Assembly: GCF_014838715.1 (NCBI RefSeq)
Contig: NZ_CP061947.1
Span: forward strand, 744,001 to 808,000
Reading direction: 5' to 3'
Source of the DNA: Algoriphagus sp. Y33
Lineage (GTDB): Bacteria > Bacteroidota > Bacteroidia > Cytophagales > Cyclobacteriaceae
Length of the DNA stretch: 64,000 nucleotides
Below, one piece after another: positions 37,981-47,048 of this stretch; positions within the stretch are counted from its first letter, which is position 1; every line of letters starts with the position of its first letter. Below the pieces are notes generated by a model that saw nothing but the letters and a program-made list of their open reading frames with translations, was not told where the DNA came from and made no database searches. The position numbers and the translations under genes are program-made.

Positions 37981-38402
37981 CCCCCTTGGACTTCGAAATT
38001 CATCTTGGAAAAAGATTTTCATTAAAGGGGGTGGGGGATTTTATAAGAGTCAAGAACCAAAAATCGAGAGCCAAGAGCAGAGATCAGTTCGGAGCGTCAT
38101 TGTGAACAGCGAAGGAGTGCGGCAATCTGTTGATGTGAAGTAGAAAGTATCAAGACATAAGTATCAAGATGATAGAACCAAGATTTAAAACTCAAGAATG
38201 TAGCTTCTAGATAAGAGAGTCTGGATTCCCGTCTTTGCGAATGAGGGACGAATGAAGCAATCTCTCTATGACATTCCTAACTATTCCTATAGCAAGAACT
38301 GGAATTTTGAGAGAACAACCTTGACAACTTCAGAATAAATAATGAATGCCGAATAATGAAGATTAGACACCCGATTAACCCTTAATCTTTTAACCTTTAA
38401 CC
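37981..38402 (+). repeat. 422-bp direct repeat, right copy
   Basis: Matches 34661-35082 with few differences; see that entry. The copy lies between permease 5 and the permease fragment at 38628. Confidence 0.75.
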
Positions 38403-38508
38403 CATTAACTCTTAACCATAGTTTGAAAGTATCAAGATCAAAGAGTTTAGATGACCGGAGATTGAAGATTAGACAACCAATTAACGGTTAACCATATTTG
38501 CCCGTTCA

Positions 38509-38599
38509 CGAACGATTTTGTTCGAAAAATTCCTCAGGGAATCCCATAAGCGTCCTATACTAGCTGGAAATACAGCTTTTCGCCGGCACAAAACTCGCA
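38509..38599 (+). promoter_or_regulatory. Palindromic upstream site plus sigma-54-like promoter, site 3
   Basis: CGAACGATTTTGTTCG (38509-38524) is followed after 59 bp by CGGCACAAAACTCGCA (38584-38599), the best GG-N10-GC match of the four. It sits 28 bp before the truncated permease ORF at 38628 and may now drive permease 6. Confidence 0.55.
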
Positions 38600-38627
38600 A
38601 ATTCTAACCGAATCAATTTCTAAAGGC

Positions 38628-38789
38628 ATGCTCCGACACAACCTCCTCCTGATCTTCCGAAGCCTCAAAAGGTATAAAAGTACGTTCTTCATTAATTTGA
38701 CAGTCCTATCCACTGGCCTTGCATCTGCTTTAAAGTTTTATCTTTTCCCTTTATGCAAGGAGATGAAAATCAAGTTATTAATGATGTAA
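38628..38789 (+). pseudogene. N-terminal fragment of an FtsX-type permease
   Basis: A 53-codon ORF whose first 40 residues (MLRHNLLLIFRSLKRYKS, then TFFINLTVLSTGLASAL) match the start of permease 1 (MLKHHILLSLRNFKRNK-TTFLINLIGLTIGLAG). After TM1 the similarity ends and a stop follows. It keeps its sigma-54-like promoter. Permease 6 begins 102 bp later, preceded by a standard leader. Confidence 0.7.
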
Positions 38790-38891
38790 GTTCTAATAGT
38801 ATCCGAAACTTCGGAGAAGAAGCTGTTTAAATTATTCAATCTGCCATGGCGGACAAGTAAATTCAATATTCCAATCTTACAATTAGTCTAT

Positions 38892-41303
38892 ATGTGGAAA
38901 AACTACCTGAAAATCGCATTTCGTAGCCTTGTCAAAAACAAGCTTCATACAGCTATCAACGTTTCCGGATTGGCTCTGGGGATTGCCAGTGTTTTTCTTA
39001 TGACTTCTTATGTGGTTTATGAGCTGGGATATGATAGGTATTATGAGGAGCACGAGAACCTGTACCGCATCTCATGGGAAGATACCAACCCGCAAACCCG
39101 CACGCCTCATCCAATGGCCCAGGCCATGGTAAATGATTTTCCCGAAGTGGAAAACGCAGTTAGCCTCTCTCCGCTTTGGGGTGCAGGATTGACACGGAGG
39201 ATCTTTTCGGTCCGTAATCTTGAAAAGGACTTACGGTTTGACGAAACCAACGTCTTGGCTGTTGATTCCACTTTTTTTGATGTGTTTCGAATTCCGGTTG
39301 TGCGGGGCAACGCAAAAAATGCCCTGAAAAGTATCAACGGACTATTAATATCCGAATCCACGGCTAAGAAATATTTTGGCGAGGAAGATCCAATCGGAAA
39401 ATTTCTCGCCGTAAACGCTGATACAGTATTACTGGAAGTTATGGCAGTTTTCAAAGATGTGCCTGATCAGAGCCATTTCCACTTCGATCTGTTGGTTTCC
39501 TATGTCCGTGAAAAGTCTTTCGATCCTGATAATGATTATTATACATGGAATGATTTCGGCCACTTTAATTACGTCAGATTAAAGGAAAATTCAGATGCAA
39601 AAGTATTGGAGGGTAAATTGATGAACTGGGCTAAAAACCATATGGATCATGTGTCTGAGGAAGTGTTTCAATCTTTGATAACCAGTGACTTAGGATTTAA
39701 GCTACAGCCTGTTTCCGATATTCATCTCCACTCAAATCTTCGCTGGGAACTTGAAGCGAATGGCAATATCGAATATGTATATATCATGGTAGCTGCGGCA
39801 TTGCTTACACTGTTGGTTTCTTGCATCAACTTTATGAATCTCATGACCGCAAAGTCGGCCGAGCGGACAAAGGAAATAGGAGTGAGAAAAACCCTTGGTG
39901 TATTGCGTAGTCAACTTTCCCTTCAATTTATGAGTGAATCGTTAATTTTAACCCTTATCTCGGTAGTTTTTGCCGTTCTTATCATTGAATTAAGTCTCCC
40001 TCTTTACAATTCAGTGACGGGACAATCAGCAACATTGGACTACATGGAAGCTTTTCCGGTTTTAGGAGGTCTTATTATAATCATTGGCATAGGCGCGGCT
40101 ATATTTCCATCACTCTATCTTTCATCTGCGAAACCTTACGATATTCTAAAAGGGAAATATCAACAATCGACCAACGTGAAAAGCTTGCAAAAAGGGTTGA
40201 TCGTATTTCAGTTTGCCATTTCGATGGTACTGATCTCAGGAGCGATAGTCATTTTTAATCAACTCGACTATATTAGGAACAAAAATTTGGGGTTTAATAC
40301 AGAGGAAGTGCTTGTCATACCATTGAAAGAAAAATCTGTCTCCGGGCGAATGGAAGCATTGAAGTCCGAAATACTGAAAATAGAAGGTGTTAACTCTGTT
40401 TCTGCAAGTTCAAACTTACCGGGAGGACAGTATAACCAGCATACTATTTTTGCCGCGGATGATCCTGAGAATCGTCTGAATAGTTCGAATGCGTTCGTAG
40501 ATTACGATTTTATGAAAACTCTGAACATAGAGTTGGTTGATGGCCGTTTTTTTCTGCCCGAAAATAGGGCCGATATCGAGGCTTCATTTGTACTTAACGA
40601 AATGGCTGTACAGCAGCTCAACCTTTCAGAAGCCGTGGGAAGTGAGATCCGGTGGATGGCTTTTGGAAATGAAATAAAAGGGAAAGTAATCGGTGTAATG
40701 AAGGACTTTCATTTTCAATCACTGCACAGCCCTGTCCAACCGCTGTTTTTTGTACTTTATCCTTCATATAATCATCTGATAATCAGTGTTGATGTCGACA
40801 ACTTTGAAGATAAAATCACCAACATCAAACAAGTCTATTCGGAATTTGATGATTCTTTCGATTTTGAATATGCGTTTTTGGATGACCAACTCAACAAACA
40901 ATATAAAGCAGAAAGCCGCACTGGTCTTATTTTCGGATCATTTACAGGCATTGCCATTGCCATTGCCTGCTTCGGGTTGTTTGGAATGGCAATGATCACG
41001 TTTAATCAGCGTACGAAAGAAGTAAGTGTCAGGAAAGTTCTTGGTGCTTCTATCGTTCAGCTGACTGTTTTATTAATTGGAGACTTCACCCGGTTGATAT
41101 TAATTGCCGCTGTTGTTGCCACTCCGTTAGCGTGGTTTATAATGGAATGGTGGCTGGGTAATTTTACCTATCAAGTGGGTATTCATCCTGCGGTTTTCCT
41201 CTTTTCCGGATTGATTCTGGTCTTTATTGCATGGATTGCTCTAAGCTATTTTACTTTCAAGACGATTCGTGTTAATCCTACAGAAACCCTGAAAAATGAA
41301 TGA
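38892..41303 (+). CDS. FtsX/MacB_PCD-type orphan permease 6
   Basis: Of 803 residues, starting MWKNYLKIAFRSLVKNK. INFMNLM is at 312-318, followed by ERTKEIGVRKTLGVLRSQL; the second FtsX domain reads FNQRTKEVSVRKVLGASIVQ. The C-terminus IRVNPTETLKNE is unlike the MNPVKSLKSE ending of most copies, making this a divergent member. It lies behind the truncated N-terminal fragment at 38628 and ahead of a fossil permease tail at 41359, as if it had been placed inside an older permease gene. GGCGGACAAGTA lies about 40 bp upstream of the ATG. Confidence 0.85.
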   Translation: MWKNYLKIAFRSLVKNKLHTAINVSGLALGIASVFLMTSYVVYELGYDRYYEEHENLYRISWEDTNPQTRTPHPMAQAMVNDFPEVENAVSLSPLWGAGLTRRIFSVRNLEKDLRFDETNVLAVDSTFFDVFRIPVVRGNAKNALKSINGLLISESTAKKYFGEEDPIGKFLAVNADTVLLEVMAVFKDVPDQSHFHFDLLVSYVREKSFDPDNDYYTWNDFGHFNYVRLKENSDAKVLEGKLMNWAKNHMDHVSEEVFQSLITSDLGFKLQPVSDIHLHSNLRWELEANGNIEYVYIMVAAALLTLLVSCINFMNLMTAKSAERTKEIGVRKTLGVLRSQLSLQFMSESLILTLISVVFAVLIIELSLPLYNSVTGQSATLDYMEAFPVLGGLIIIIGIGAAIFPSLYLSSAKPYDILKGKYQQSTNVKSLQKGLIVFQFAISMVLISGAIVIFNQLDYIRNKNLGFNTEEVLVIPLKEKSVSGRMEALKSEILKIEGVNSVSASSNLPGGQYNQHTIFAADDPENRLNSSNAFVDYDFMKTLNIELVDGRFFLPENRADIEASFVLNEMAVQQLNLSEAVGSEIRWMAFGNEIKGKVIGVMKDFHFQSLHSPVQPLFFVLYPSYNHLIISVDVDNFEDKITNIKQVYSEFDDSFDFEYAFLDDQLNKQYKAESRTGLIFGSFTGIAIAIACFGLFGMAMITFNQRTKEVSVRKVLGASIVQLTVLLIGDFTRLILIAAVVATPLAWFIMEWWLGNFTYQVGIHPAVFLFSGLILVFIAWIALSYFTFKTIRVNPTETLKNE

Positions 41304-41358
41304 TGTTAAAAGTTTGTTTTCATCAATAGTGAACCCATTGCCAGTGATGGAAAGGAAA

Positions 41359-41376
41359 AACTTGAAAAGTGAGTGA
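41359..41376 (+). pseudogene. Fossil 3' tail of a permease gene
   Basis: AACTTGAAAAGTGAGTGA encodes NLKSE-stop, the standard end of the permease genes (SLKSE in intact copies), but no permease body precedes it. The purine-rich trailer follows, as after intact genes. Confidence 0.45.
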
Positions 41377-41620
41377 ATAGTAGTCAGTTTGCAGTGATCA
41401 GCTTCAAGTGGAGCGTCATTGCGAATGACGGAGGAGTGCGGCAATCTGTTTATAGAAGTAGCAAGATTTGAGTATCAAGTATCAAGGCCGGAGACGGAAG
41501 CGTTGGCCGACTCCCCTTGGACTTCGAAATTCATCTTGGAAAAGGATTTTCATTAAAGGGGGCAGGGGGGATTTTATATGAACCAAGAACCAAGAACCAA
41601 GAACAGAGATCAGTTCGGAG

Positions 41621-41751
41621 CGTCATTGCGAGGCACGAAGCAATCCTGTTTTAGCTCATTGCACTTGTCGTAAAAGATACAGTGCTTGTCAAGAGGAGAT
41701 TGCTTCGTTCCCGACAAAAGTCGGGACTGGCTGTGCCTCCTCGCAATGACG
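41621..41751. repeat. Palindromic intergenic element, long form
   Basis: 131 bp; begins CGTCATTGCGAGGCACGAAG, carries the TCCCGACAAAAGTCGGGA insertion and ends CCTCGCAATGACG. It lies in copy 1 of the 402-bp tandem repeat. Confidence 0.7.
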
Positions 41752-42029
41752 AAGGAGAAGTAGCAAGACGGTAGATGTGAGAACCGAGAATCTAGAGTCA
41801 GAAATCAGTTCGGAGCGTCATTGCGAATGACGGAGGAGTGCGGCAATCTGTTTATAGAAGTAGTAAGATTTGAGTATCAAGTATCAAGGCCGGAGACGGA
41901 AGCGTTGGCCGACTCCCCTTGGACTTCGAAATTCATCTTGGAAAAGGATTTTCATTAAAGGGGGCAGGGGGTATTTTATATGAACCAAGAACCAAGAACC
42001 AAGAACCAAGAACAGAGATCAGTTCGGAG

Positions 42030-42160
42030 CGTCATTGCGAGGCACGAAGCAATCCTGTTTTAGCTCATTGCACTTGTCGTAAAAGATACAGTGCTTGTCA
42101 AGAGGAGATTGCTTCGTTCCCAACAAAAGTCGGGACTGGCTGTGCCTCCTCGCAATGACG
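42030..42160. repeat. Palindromic intergenic element, long form
   Basis: 131 bp, nearly identical to 41621-41751. The inner palindrome has one change (TCCCAACAAAAGTCGGGA). It lies in copy 2 of the tandem repeat. Confidence 0.7.
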
Positions 42161-42411
42161 AAGGAGAAGTAGCAAGACGGTAGATGTGAGAACCGAGAAT
42201 CTAGAGTCAGAAATGAGTTCGGAGCGTCATTGCGAACGATGGAGGAGTGTGGCAATCTCTTTTGTTAGTATCCAGTAAAGCTCAACAGTCTGGAAATATT
42301 GAATGCCGAATAATGAAGATTAGATAAGCAATTAATCTTTAATCTTTTAACCTTTAACCATAGCCTGAAAGTATCAAGATAATGGAGTCAAGATTTAAGA
42401 CATAAGAAATG

Positions 42412-42500
42412 CCCATGAGAAAGGTTTCTCACACAGAGGAATGATTATGTAGGGCATTCCATGTGGCCATTGAAAAACAATTATAAACACATGAAATTAG
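42412..42500 (+). repeat. Dispersed intergenic repeat, copy 2
   Basis: Contains CATTCCATGTGGCCATTGAA and ends CAATTATAAACACATGAAA. Related to 17661-17793 and, more closely, to 48039-48135 (ATTCCATATGGCCACTGAAA). Confidence 0.45.
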
Positions 42501-42574
42501 AAATATGGAGAAATGACTTCCCAACCTTAAAACCTTGCCACTTTCCAACTTCATAACCTTTCAATCCATATAAA

Positions 42575-45010
42575 ATGTTTTACCACTATCTCAAAATCGC
42601 ATCTAGGAATCTCTGGCGAAACAAAGTGTTTTCGCTGATCAATATTATGGGACTGGCAGTCGGAATGGCTGCCTGCCTGCTTATTTTTAGGTATGTGGAT
42701 TTTGAGCTAAGTTACGATGACTTCCGAAAGCCCACGATTTACCGTTTATCGAGTAATGCCTATATGAATGGGGAAATAGTGGGAAAACGGGCTCAGACCG
42801 CTCCTGCACTGGCACCGGCCTTTCAAAGGGATATTTCGGAAGTGATTCAGGCAGCCCGTATTGTACACACCGCTCCATTGATGTCAGATCCCGTTTTTCA
42901 GGTAGGAGATCGGAGTTTTCATGAAGAAAAGATCTATTATGCGGATTCTTCATTCCTCTTCATGTTTTCCTATCAGATGTTGCGGGGCGATGCCAAGGCG
43001 GCGCTTACGCAGCAGGGAAGTGTAGTCTTGTCTGAGTCAATGTCAAAGAAATATTTCCCCGATGGGGATGCGGTGGGAGAATCCCTTAATTTTCATATGG
43101 GGGAGATGGGGCAGACGCAGTTGCTTATCAGTGGGGTTTTTGAAGATGTTCCTAAGAATTCCCACCTGCAAACTGATTTTATTATCTCCTTCAATTCCCT
43201 GCCCTGGAATCTCAATGAGAACTGGGATTGGGGAAATTTCTATAATTACATAGAGATCCTACCGGAAAGCGAACCAGAGACAGTAAAACAAAAAATCCAT
43301 GGGGTGCTGGAAAAATACAGAGGGGAGACAATAGCCGAATGGCGTAGAGAAGGCTATTTCGAAGAATTTGATCTGCAACCCATCCAGGGGATTCACTTGG
43401 ACTCAAATCTGGAAGCAGAGGCAGAAGTAAATGGCAGCCGACGTACGGTATCATTTTTAACCCTTATTGCATTTTTTATCCTCGTGATTGCATGGATCAA
43501 TTATATAAACCTGACCACTGCCAAAGCTATGGAGCGGGTAAGGGAAATCGGGATACGAAAAGTAGTGGGGTCAAGCAGAGCACAATTGATGCTACAGTTT
43601 TTGGCGGAATCATGTTTGATCAACTTGGTGGCGGCACTGCTGGCCGTGCTAATTTCAAATCTCCTGATGACTCCCTTCCACGCCCTGACACTGGGGCACT
43701 TTGCAACAGGATTCGATTTAAAAATGGGATTGGGCATCATCTCCTTATTTGTTTTCGGGACATTTATTTCGGGATTGTATCCTGCGATAGCACTGTCCTT
43801 CCAGCCTGTGCAATTGATAAAGGGGGATATAAAAAACTCCAGGGGGGCTCAGCTCAGAAAAGCATTAGTTGTATTCCAGTTTGCGGCATCCATTGCCCTT
43901 ATAGCCGGAACTTTCGGTGTACGGGAGCAATTGGACTTTATGCAGCATCAGGACATGGGCCTGGATTTGGAGCAAACACTTATACTGAAGGGACCCGGTA
44001 TTAAAGATTCAACCTATCAGAGCCAGCTTACCTTTTTTAAAAATGAAGTACAGCTGCTGCCCGAAGTTCAGAGTGTAAGTGTGTCTTCCAATATTCCCGG
44101 GCAACAGCTTAGCTGGGCAAGGTCTTTTTATCCACCTGCAACTCCTGAATTCAGGAAGGGGGTGAATATCGTAGCGGTAGATGAGGATTTTTTCGAATTA
44201 TATGGCAGTACATTTCTTGCGGGGCGCAATTTTTCCACAGAAATCCCCTCTGATCGAGGGGCTGTAATATTCAATGAAACAGCCATCCGTCAGCTAGGTT
44301 TCAACAGTGCAGAGGAAGCAGTCCAACAAAAAATCATCTGGGATGAAGCCGAAAACGATCAGCACACGAAGGAAATTTTGGGGGTGATTAAGGATTTTAA
44401 CCAGCAATCTCTGCATAATGAAGTGGAACCCATGGTTTTTGCATTGAAAGAGTACCTGAATGCTCCTTGGGCTGGGGAATATTATTCTTTGAAAATCACT
44501 TCAACTGATTATCCCAATGCATTAAAACAAATCCAAGCTAGTTGGAGCGAGGTTTTTCCGGGAAGTCCCTTTGATTACTTTTTTCTTGATGCCTATTTTG
44601 ATAGCCAGTATAAATCTGACAGGCAATTCGCAAAAGTTTTCAGCTTGTTTGCAGGTTTGGCTATACTGATAGCGTGCTTGGGATTGTTTGGGCTATCCTC
44701 ATACATGACTTTGCAGCGCACAAAAGAAATAGGGGTACGGAAGGTTTTGGGAGCTTCGGTGTTTACGATCATGTCTCTGCTTTCACGGGAATTTCTCAGG
44801 CTTATAGGCATAGCCAGTATAATCATACTTCCGGCCGTATGGTATTTTATGAAAAAATGGCTGGAAAATTTTGCTTACCGGGTGGAGATTCATTGGTGGC
44901 TACTGGTGTTACCGGTGGTTCTAGTCTGGTTCATGGCTCTGGTTACGATCAGCTTCCAGTCTGTAAAAGCTGCTTTGATGAATCCGGTGAAGAGTTTGAA
45001 AAGTGAGTGA
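42575..45010 (+). CDS. FtsX/MacB_PCD-type orphan permease 7
   Basis: Of 811 residues, starting MFYHYLKIASRNLWRNK. The first FtsX motif is INYINLT at 308-314, followed by ERVREIGIRKVVGSSRAQL; the second is LQRTKEIGVRKVLGASVFT. The C-terminus is MNPVKSLKSE, followed immediately by the common trailer. INYINL in place of INFMNL and the basic second periplasmic region (EIPSDRGAVIFNETAIRQLG) separate it from neighbours. It is the last intact permease before a 3-kb insertion-like block of unknown and regulatory genes. Confidence 0.85.
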   Translation: MFYHYLKIASRNLWRNKVFSLINIMGLAVGMAACLLIFRYVDFELSYDDFRKPTIYRLSSNAYMNGEIVGKRAQTAPALAPAFQRDISEVIQAARIVHTAPLMSDPVFQVGDRSFHEEKIYYADSSFLFMFSYQMLRGDAKAALTQQGSVVLSESMSKKYFPDGDAVGESLNFHMGEMGQTQLLISGVFEDVPKNSHLQTDFIISFNSLPWNLNENWDWGNFYNYIEILPESEPETVKQKIHGVLEKYRGETIAEWRREGYFEEFDLQPIQGIHLDSNLEAEAEVNGSRRTVSFLTLIAFFILVIAWINYINLTTAKAMERVREIGIRKVVGSSRAQLMLQFLAESCLINLVAALLAVLISNLLMTPFHALTLGHFATGFDLKMGLGIISLFVFGTFISGLYPAIALSFQPVQLIKGDIKNSRGAQLRKALVVFQFAASIALIAGTFGVREQLDFMQHQDMGLDLEQTLILKGPGIKDSTYQSQLTFFKNEVQLLPEVQSVSVSSNIPGQQLSWARSFYPPATPEFRKGVNIVAVDEDFFELYGSTFLAGRNFSTEIPSDRGAVIFNETAIRQLGFNSAEEAVQQKIIWDEAENDQHTKEILGVIKDFNQQSLHNEVEPMVFALKEYLNAPWAGEYYSLKITSTDYPNALKQIQASWSEVFPGSPFDYFFLDAYFDSQYKSDRQFAKVFSLFAGLAILIACLGLFGLSSYMTLQRTKEIGVRKVLGASVFTIMSLLSREFLRLIGIASIIILPAVWYFMKKWLENFAYRVEIHWWLLVLPVVLVWFMALVTISFQSVKAALMNPVKSLKSE

Positions 45011-45393
45011 TGAGAGTAGTTATCATTAAGACATAAGCATCAAGATGATAGAACCAAGATTTAAGAATCAAGACCGGTAGGGAGTGTCATTGCGAGGCAC
45101 AGCCTGCCCCGATGAGTCGGGGAAGTAATTTCTTCAGAAAGAACCTTTGTATCCCGTCATTGCGAGGCACGAAGCAATCTCTTTTAGCTCATTGCCCTTG
45201 TTGTACATGATAAAGTGTTCATAAGAGATTGCTTCGTAGTACCTCCTCGCAATGACGAAGGAGAAGTATCAAAACTCAAGACATGAGAACCAAGGTGTAA
45301 GAAACAAGAGAACAGAGATCAGTTGGGTACACCAGTGCGAACGACGGATGAGTTCAGCAAACTTGAAAATGGATTTCACCAACCTTCTAGGTC
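45011..45393. other. Intergenic gap after permease 7
   Basis: No gene in 383 bases. A half palindromic element (near 45084) with CCCCGATGAGTCGGGG inside, a complete short element (45155-45257) and trailer repeats are visible. Confidence 0.5.
45155..45257. repeat. Palindromic intergenic element, short form
   Basis: 103 bp from CGTCATTGCGAGGCACGAAG to CCTCGCAATGACG, lacking the TCCCGAC...GTCGGGA insertion of the long form. Confidence 0.7.
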
Positions 45394-46068
45394 TCATTCC
45401 CGGAACATGCTGAATTTCCCAAGTACATCGGTAAGACCATCTTTTTTACTGTTTCGGACATAGATCTGACCGCAACAGTCCAAAATAAGGTTCAGTATGG
45501 CATCGTCCATATTGTGATTTTTGGAAATATTCTTTGTGATTTCTGCCTCCTTAGAGTTGGCTGATCCCCAATGCCAAATAACATACAGTAGATCGGGAAG
45601 AGGATATTTTTCAAAAATAATACGTAGAAAGTGCCAAGGATCAATTTCCTGCATCAACCTGTTTGTTTCCGGAAGAAAAGGGAATATTTCTGTCCGACGG
45701 GTTCCTGTTTCTGTTTTCCGATTAGCTTGATCAGCTAATGGTTCAGCAGAAGGCTCGTTTCGGATAAGGTATGCTGCATGGAGAAGCCGGGAAAAATCAT
45801 TGACAAAAACATTGGCTCCTTCTTGGGGATCCCAATAGGCAACCCTGATTTCCCCTTTTACAGAAAGAGAGAGTGTCTCAAGGAGGTAATGGGCTTCATA
45901 AATGGTATAGCGGTCTTTGAAGAAATGTAAGATATAGTCCAAAGGAGCGAACTGCTGCTCAGGTGGAATAGCATCGGGTAGAGGATATCTGACGATCGGA
46001 TAGCGATCTTTCGCATCCATAGCCTGACTTGACTTCTGCGTGAGGTTGTAATCGATGACAAAGTGCAT
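45394..46068 (-). CDS. Unknown protein, related to the product at 46449-47048
   Basis: A soluble 224-residue protein without signal peptide or recognised domain; an internal ATG (MDAKDRYPIVRYPLPDAIPP) near 46020 is another possible start. The middle (NDFSRLLHAAYLIRNEPSAEP) and the following IDPWHFLRIIFEKYPLPDLL align by eye with NEFLKLIYSAHYLYENCYLE and RNPWIVLRKFFLKKSLKKWV of the upstream neighbour, so the two are paralogues. The orientation is opposite to the permease array. Between them lie a 53-codon ORF and the relic of a DNA-binding protein. Function is not recognised. Confidence 0.55.
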   Translation of the reverse strand: MHFVIDYNLTQKSSQAMDAKDRYPIVRYPLPDAIPPEQQFAPLDYILHFFKDRYTIYEAHYLLETLSLSVKGEIRVAYWDPQEGANVFVNDFSRLLHAAYLIRNEPSAEPLADQANRKTETGTRRTEIFPFLPETNRLMQEIDPWHFLRIIFEKYPLPDLLYVIWHWGSANSKEAEITKNISKNHNMDDAILNLILDCCGQIYVRNSKKDGLTDVLGKFSMFRE

Positions 46069-46089
46069 ACGTAAAAGGTGGATGTCTAT

Positions 46090-46244
46090 AGGGTTTCCGG
46101 AAGGTTTTGACTTCCCACATTGGTCAGCTTCTCCAGTCTCTACATGGTCTCATCCTTCTCCTTGAGCATGCGCTCATATAAAGCGATTTTTTCCTCGTGG
46201 AGCTCGATAAGTTTATTGACCGGCTTGTCATGGAGCGTTTCTTG
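46090..46244 (-). pseudogene. C-terminal relic of an XRE-like regulator
   Basis: On the minus strand the frame reads HDKPVNKLIELHEEKIALYE, RMLKEKDETM, a TAG stop, then RLEKLTNVGSQ and a final stop. This heptad-rich tail is what follows the helix-turn-helix in XRE-like proteins such as the gene at 47530 (which ends in KDKERLIHMKDQLIRELGG). The DNA-binding part is missing. Confidence 0.45.
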
Positions 46245-46290
46245 ATGTTAAGAGTAAGCGTTTGAAATATAATTTATAGCATGCTCCGCT

Positions 46291-46452
46291 TCAAAATTTT
46301 GCAGTGTTTTCCACTTCTTCAGAAGTATCCATTTGCCGGACAGAATAGATGACAGAACTTTTGTGTAGGCACCATAGTATATTCTTAATGGAATCTTCTC
46401 TATAGCTTTCAAAGAGTTCAAATGGTTCGAAATCAAAGGTGGTAGGTATCAT
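46291..46452 (-). CDS. Small ORF overlapping the upstream stop
   Basis: A 53-residue ORF starting MIPTTFDFEPFELFESYRED and ending EEVENTAKF. Its ATG overlaps the TGA of the upstream gene (TCATGA at 46449-46452), the usual sign of translational coupling. An alternative frame gives 62 residues but lacks the coupled start. No family recognised; it may be a truncated gene. Confidence 0.4.
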   Translation of the reverse strand: MIPTTFDFEPFELFESYREDSIKNILWCLHKSSVIYSVRQMDTSEEVENTAKF

Positions 46453-47048
46453 GATGTTTTTGTTTTTGGGTGGTCAAATAGTCTGGTGTAAATGATGTAA
46501 CAGGCCTCTATCAGCCTGATGAAGTCTTCCGAATATTCCATAAAAACTTCAGCGTTTTCTTCTGCACCTGTGAAACAACATATTGAATAATCCCTCATCT
46601 CGTTCCATTTTTTTACCCATTTTTTCAAGGATTTTTTGAGAAAGAATTTCCGTAGAACAATCCAGGGATTTCTTATTTCCTGTATGTCTAATCTGCTGGG
46701 CAATAAATAGATGTGCTCTGATAGGTTTGGTGAAGAAGCCAGTTCTCGATGCGGAACAAGGTCTTCTAGGCAGGGGGCATCTACAGGCTCCAAATAGCAA
46801 TTTTCGTAGAGATAATGCGCTGAATAAATTAGCTTTAGGAACTCATTACCAAAATAGGCGTGGTCTCCAGGTGTGAAGCCCTTAAAGTCCGGTGCCCCTG
46901 ATAACGCATTTTTGAAGATCCTCATTATCCTGTTTTTCCATGAATCGATAGTCATCATGCTGATGAAAAGACCATATAAGACTTCTTTGCAATGGTCATG
47001 AGACTTGCATTTCAACTTTGAAGGGTAGGTTTTGTAGAAAGTGCTCAT
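46449..47048 (-). CDS. Unknown protein, paralogue of the product at 45394-46068
   Basis: A 199-residue protein, rich in aromatic and basic residues, no signal peptide. The shared core with the downstream paralogue is a NEFLKLIYSAHYLYENCYLE-like segment, then SEHIYLLPSRLDIQEIRNPW, then a basic amphipathic stretch (FFLKKSLKKWVKKWNEMRD). A second DFIRLIEACYIIYTRLF near the C-terminus resembles the first repeat, hinting at an internal duplication. Co-directional with the small ORF whose start overlaps its stop. It is divergent from the XRE-like gene at 47530. Function is not recognised. Confidence 0.55.
   Translation of the reverse strand: MSTFYKTYPSKLKCKSHDHCKEVLYGLFISMMTIDSWKNRIMRIFKNALSGAPDFKGFTPGDHAYFGNEFLKLIYSAHYLYENCYLEPVDAPCLEDLVPHRELASSPNLSEHIYLLPSRLDIQEIRNPWIVLRKFFLKKSLKKWVKKWNEMRDYSICCFTGAEENAEVFMEYSEDFIRLIEACYIIYTRLFDHPKTKTS

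Larger units (their letters stand above)
37585..38627. other. Long repeat-filled intergenic gap before the permease fragment
   Basis: No gene in 1043 bases. In order: trailer repeats, a solo half-repeat (37708), a complete 131-bp palindromic element (37810-37940), the right copy of the 422-bp direct repeat (37981-38402), and the palindrome/sigma-54-like pair at 38509-38599. Confidence 0.55.
41411..42221 (+). repeat. Two-copy tandem repeat of about 402 bp
   Basis: Copy 1 starts at 41411 and copy 2 at 41813; a third, partial copy starts at 42222. The second copy is 7 bp longer (409), because it has one more AACCAAG heptamer (four instead of three near 41981-42012). Each copy has a solo half-repeat, the CTTGGACTTCGAAATTC block and a 131-bp palindromic element. 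Confidence 0.75.
41304..42574. other. Largest intergenic gap of the array
   Basis: No gene in 1271 bases. It holds a fossil permease tail, a 402-bp tandem duplication (41411-42221) with one 131-bp palindromic element in each copy, the dispersed repeat at 42412-42500, and a pyrimidine-rich leader (CCAACCTTAAAACCTTGCC, ACTTTCCAACTTCATAACC) before permease 7. Confidence 0.55.

Noticed and set aside
41580..42012. CRISPR-like array from the CCAAGAACCAAGAACC runs
   Set aside because: The units are 7-bp tandem heptamers without unique spacers, and no cas gene is present.
42440..42500. Sigma-54-like promoter in TGTGGCCATTGAAAAAC before permease 7
   Set aside because: The GG-N10-GC/GA spacing is absent and there is no upstream palindrome; the sequence belongs to a dispersed repeat.
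43492..44004. 170-codon ORF on the plus strand in another frame
   Set aside because: It is an out-of-frame shadow of permease 7, which is intact and has clear family motifs.
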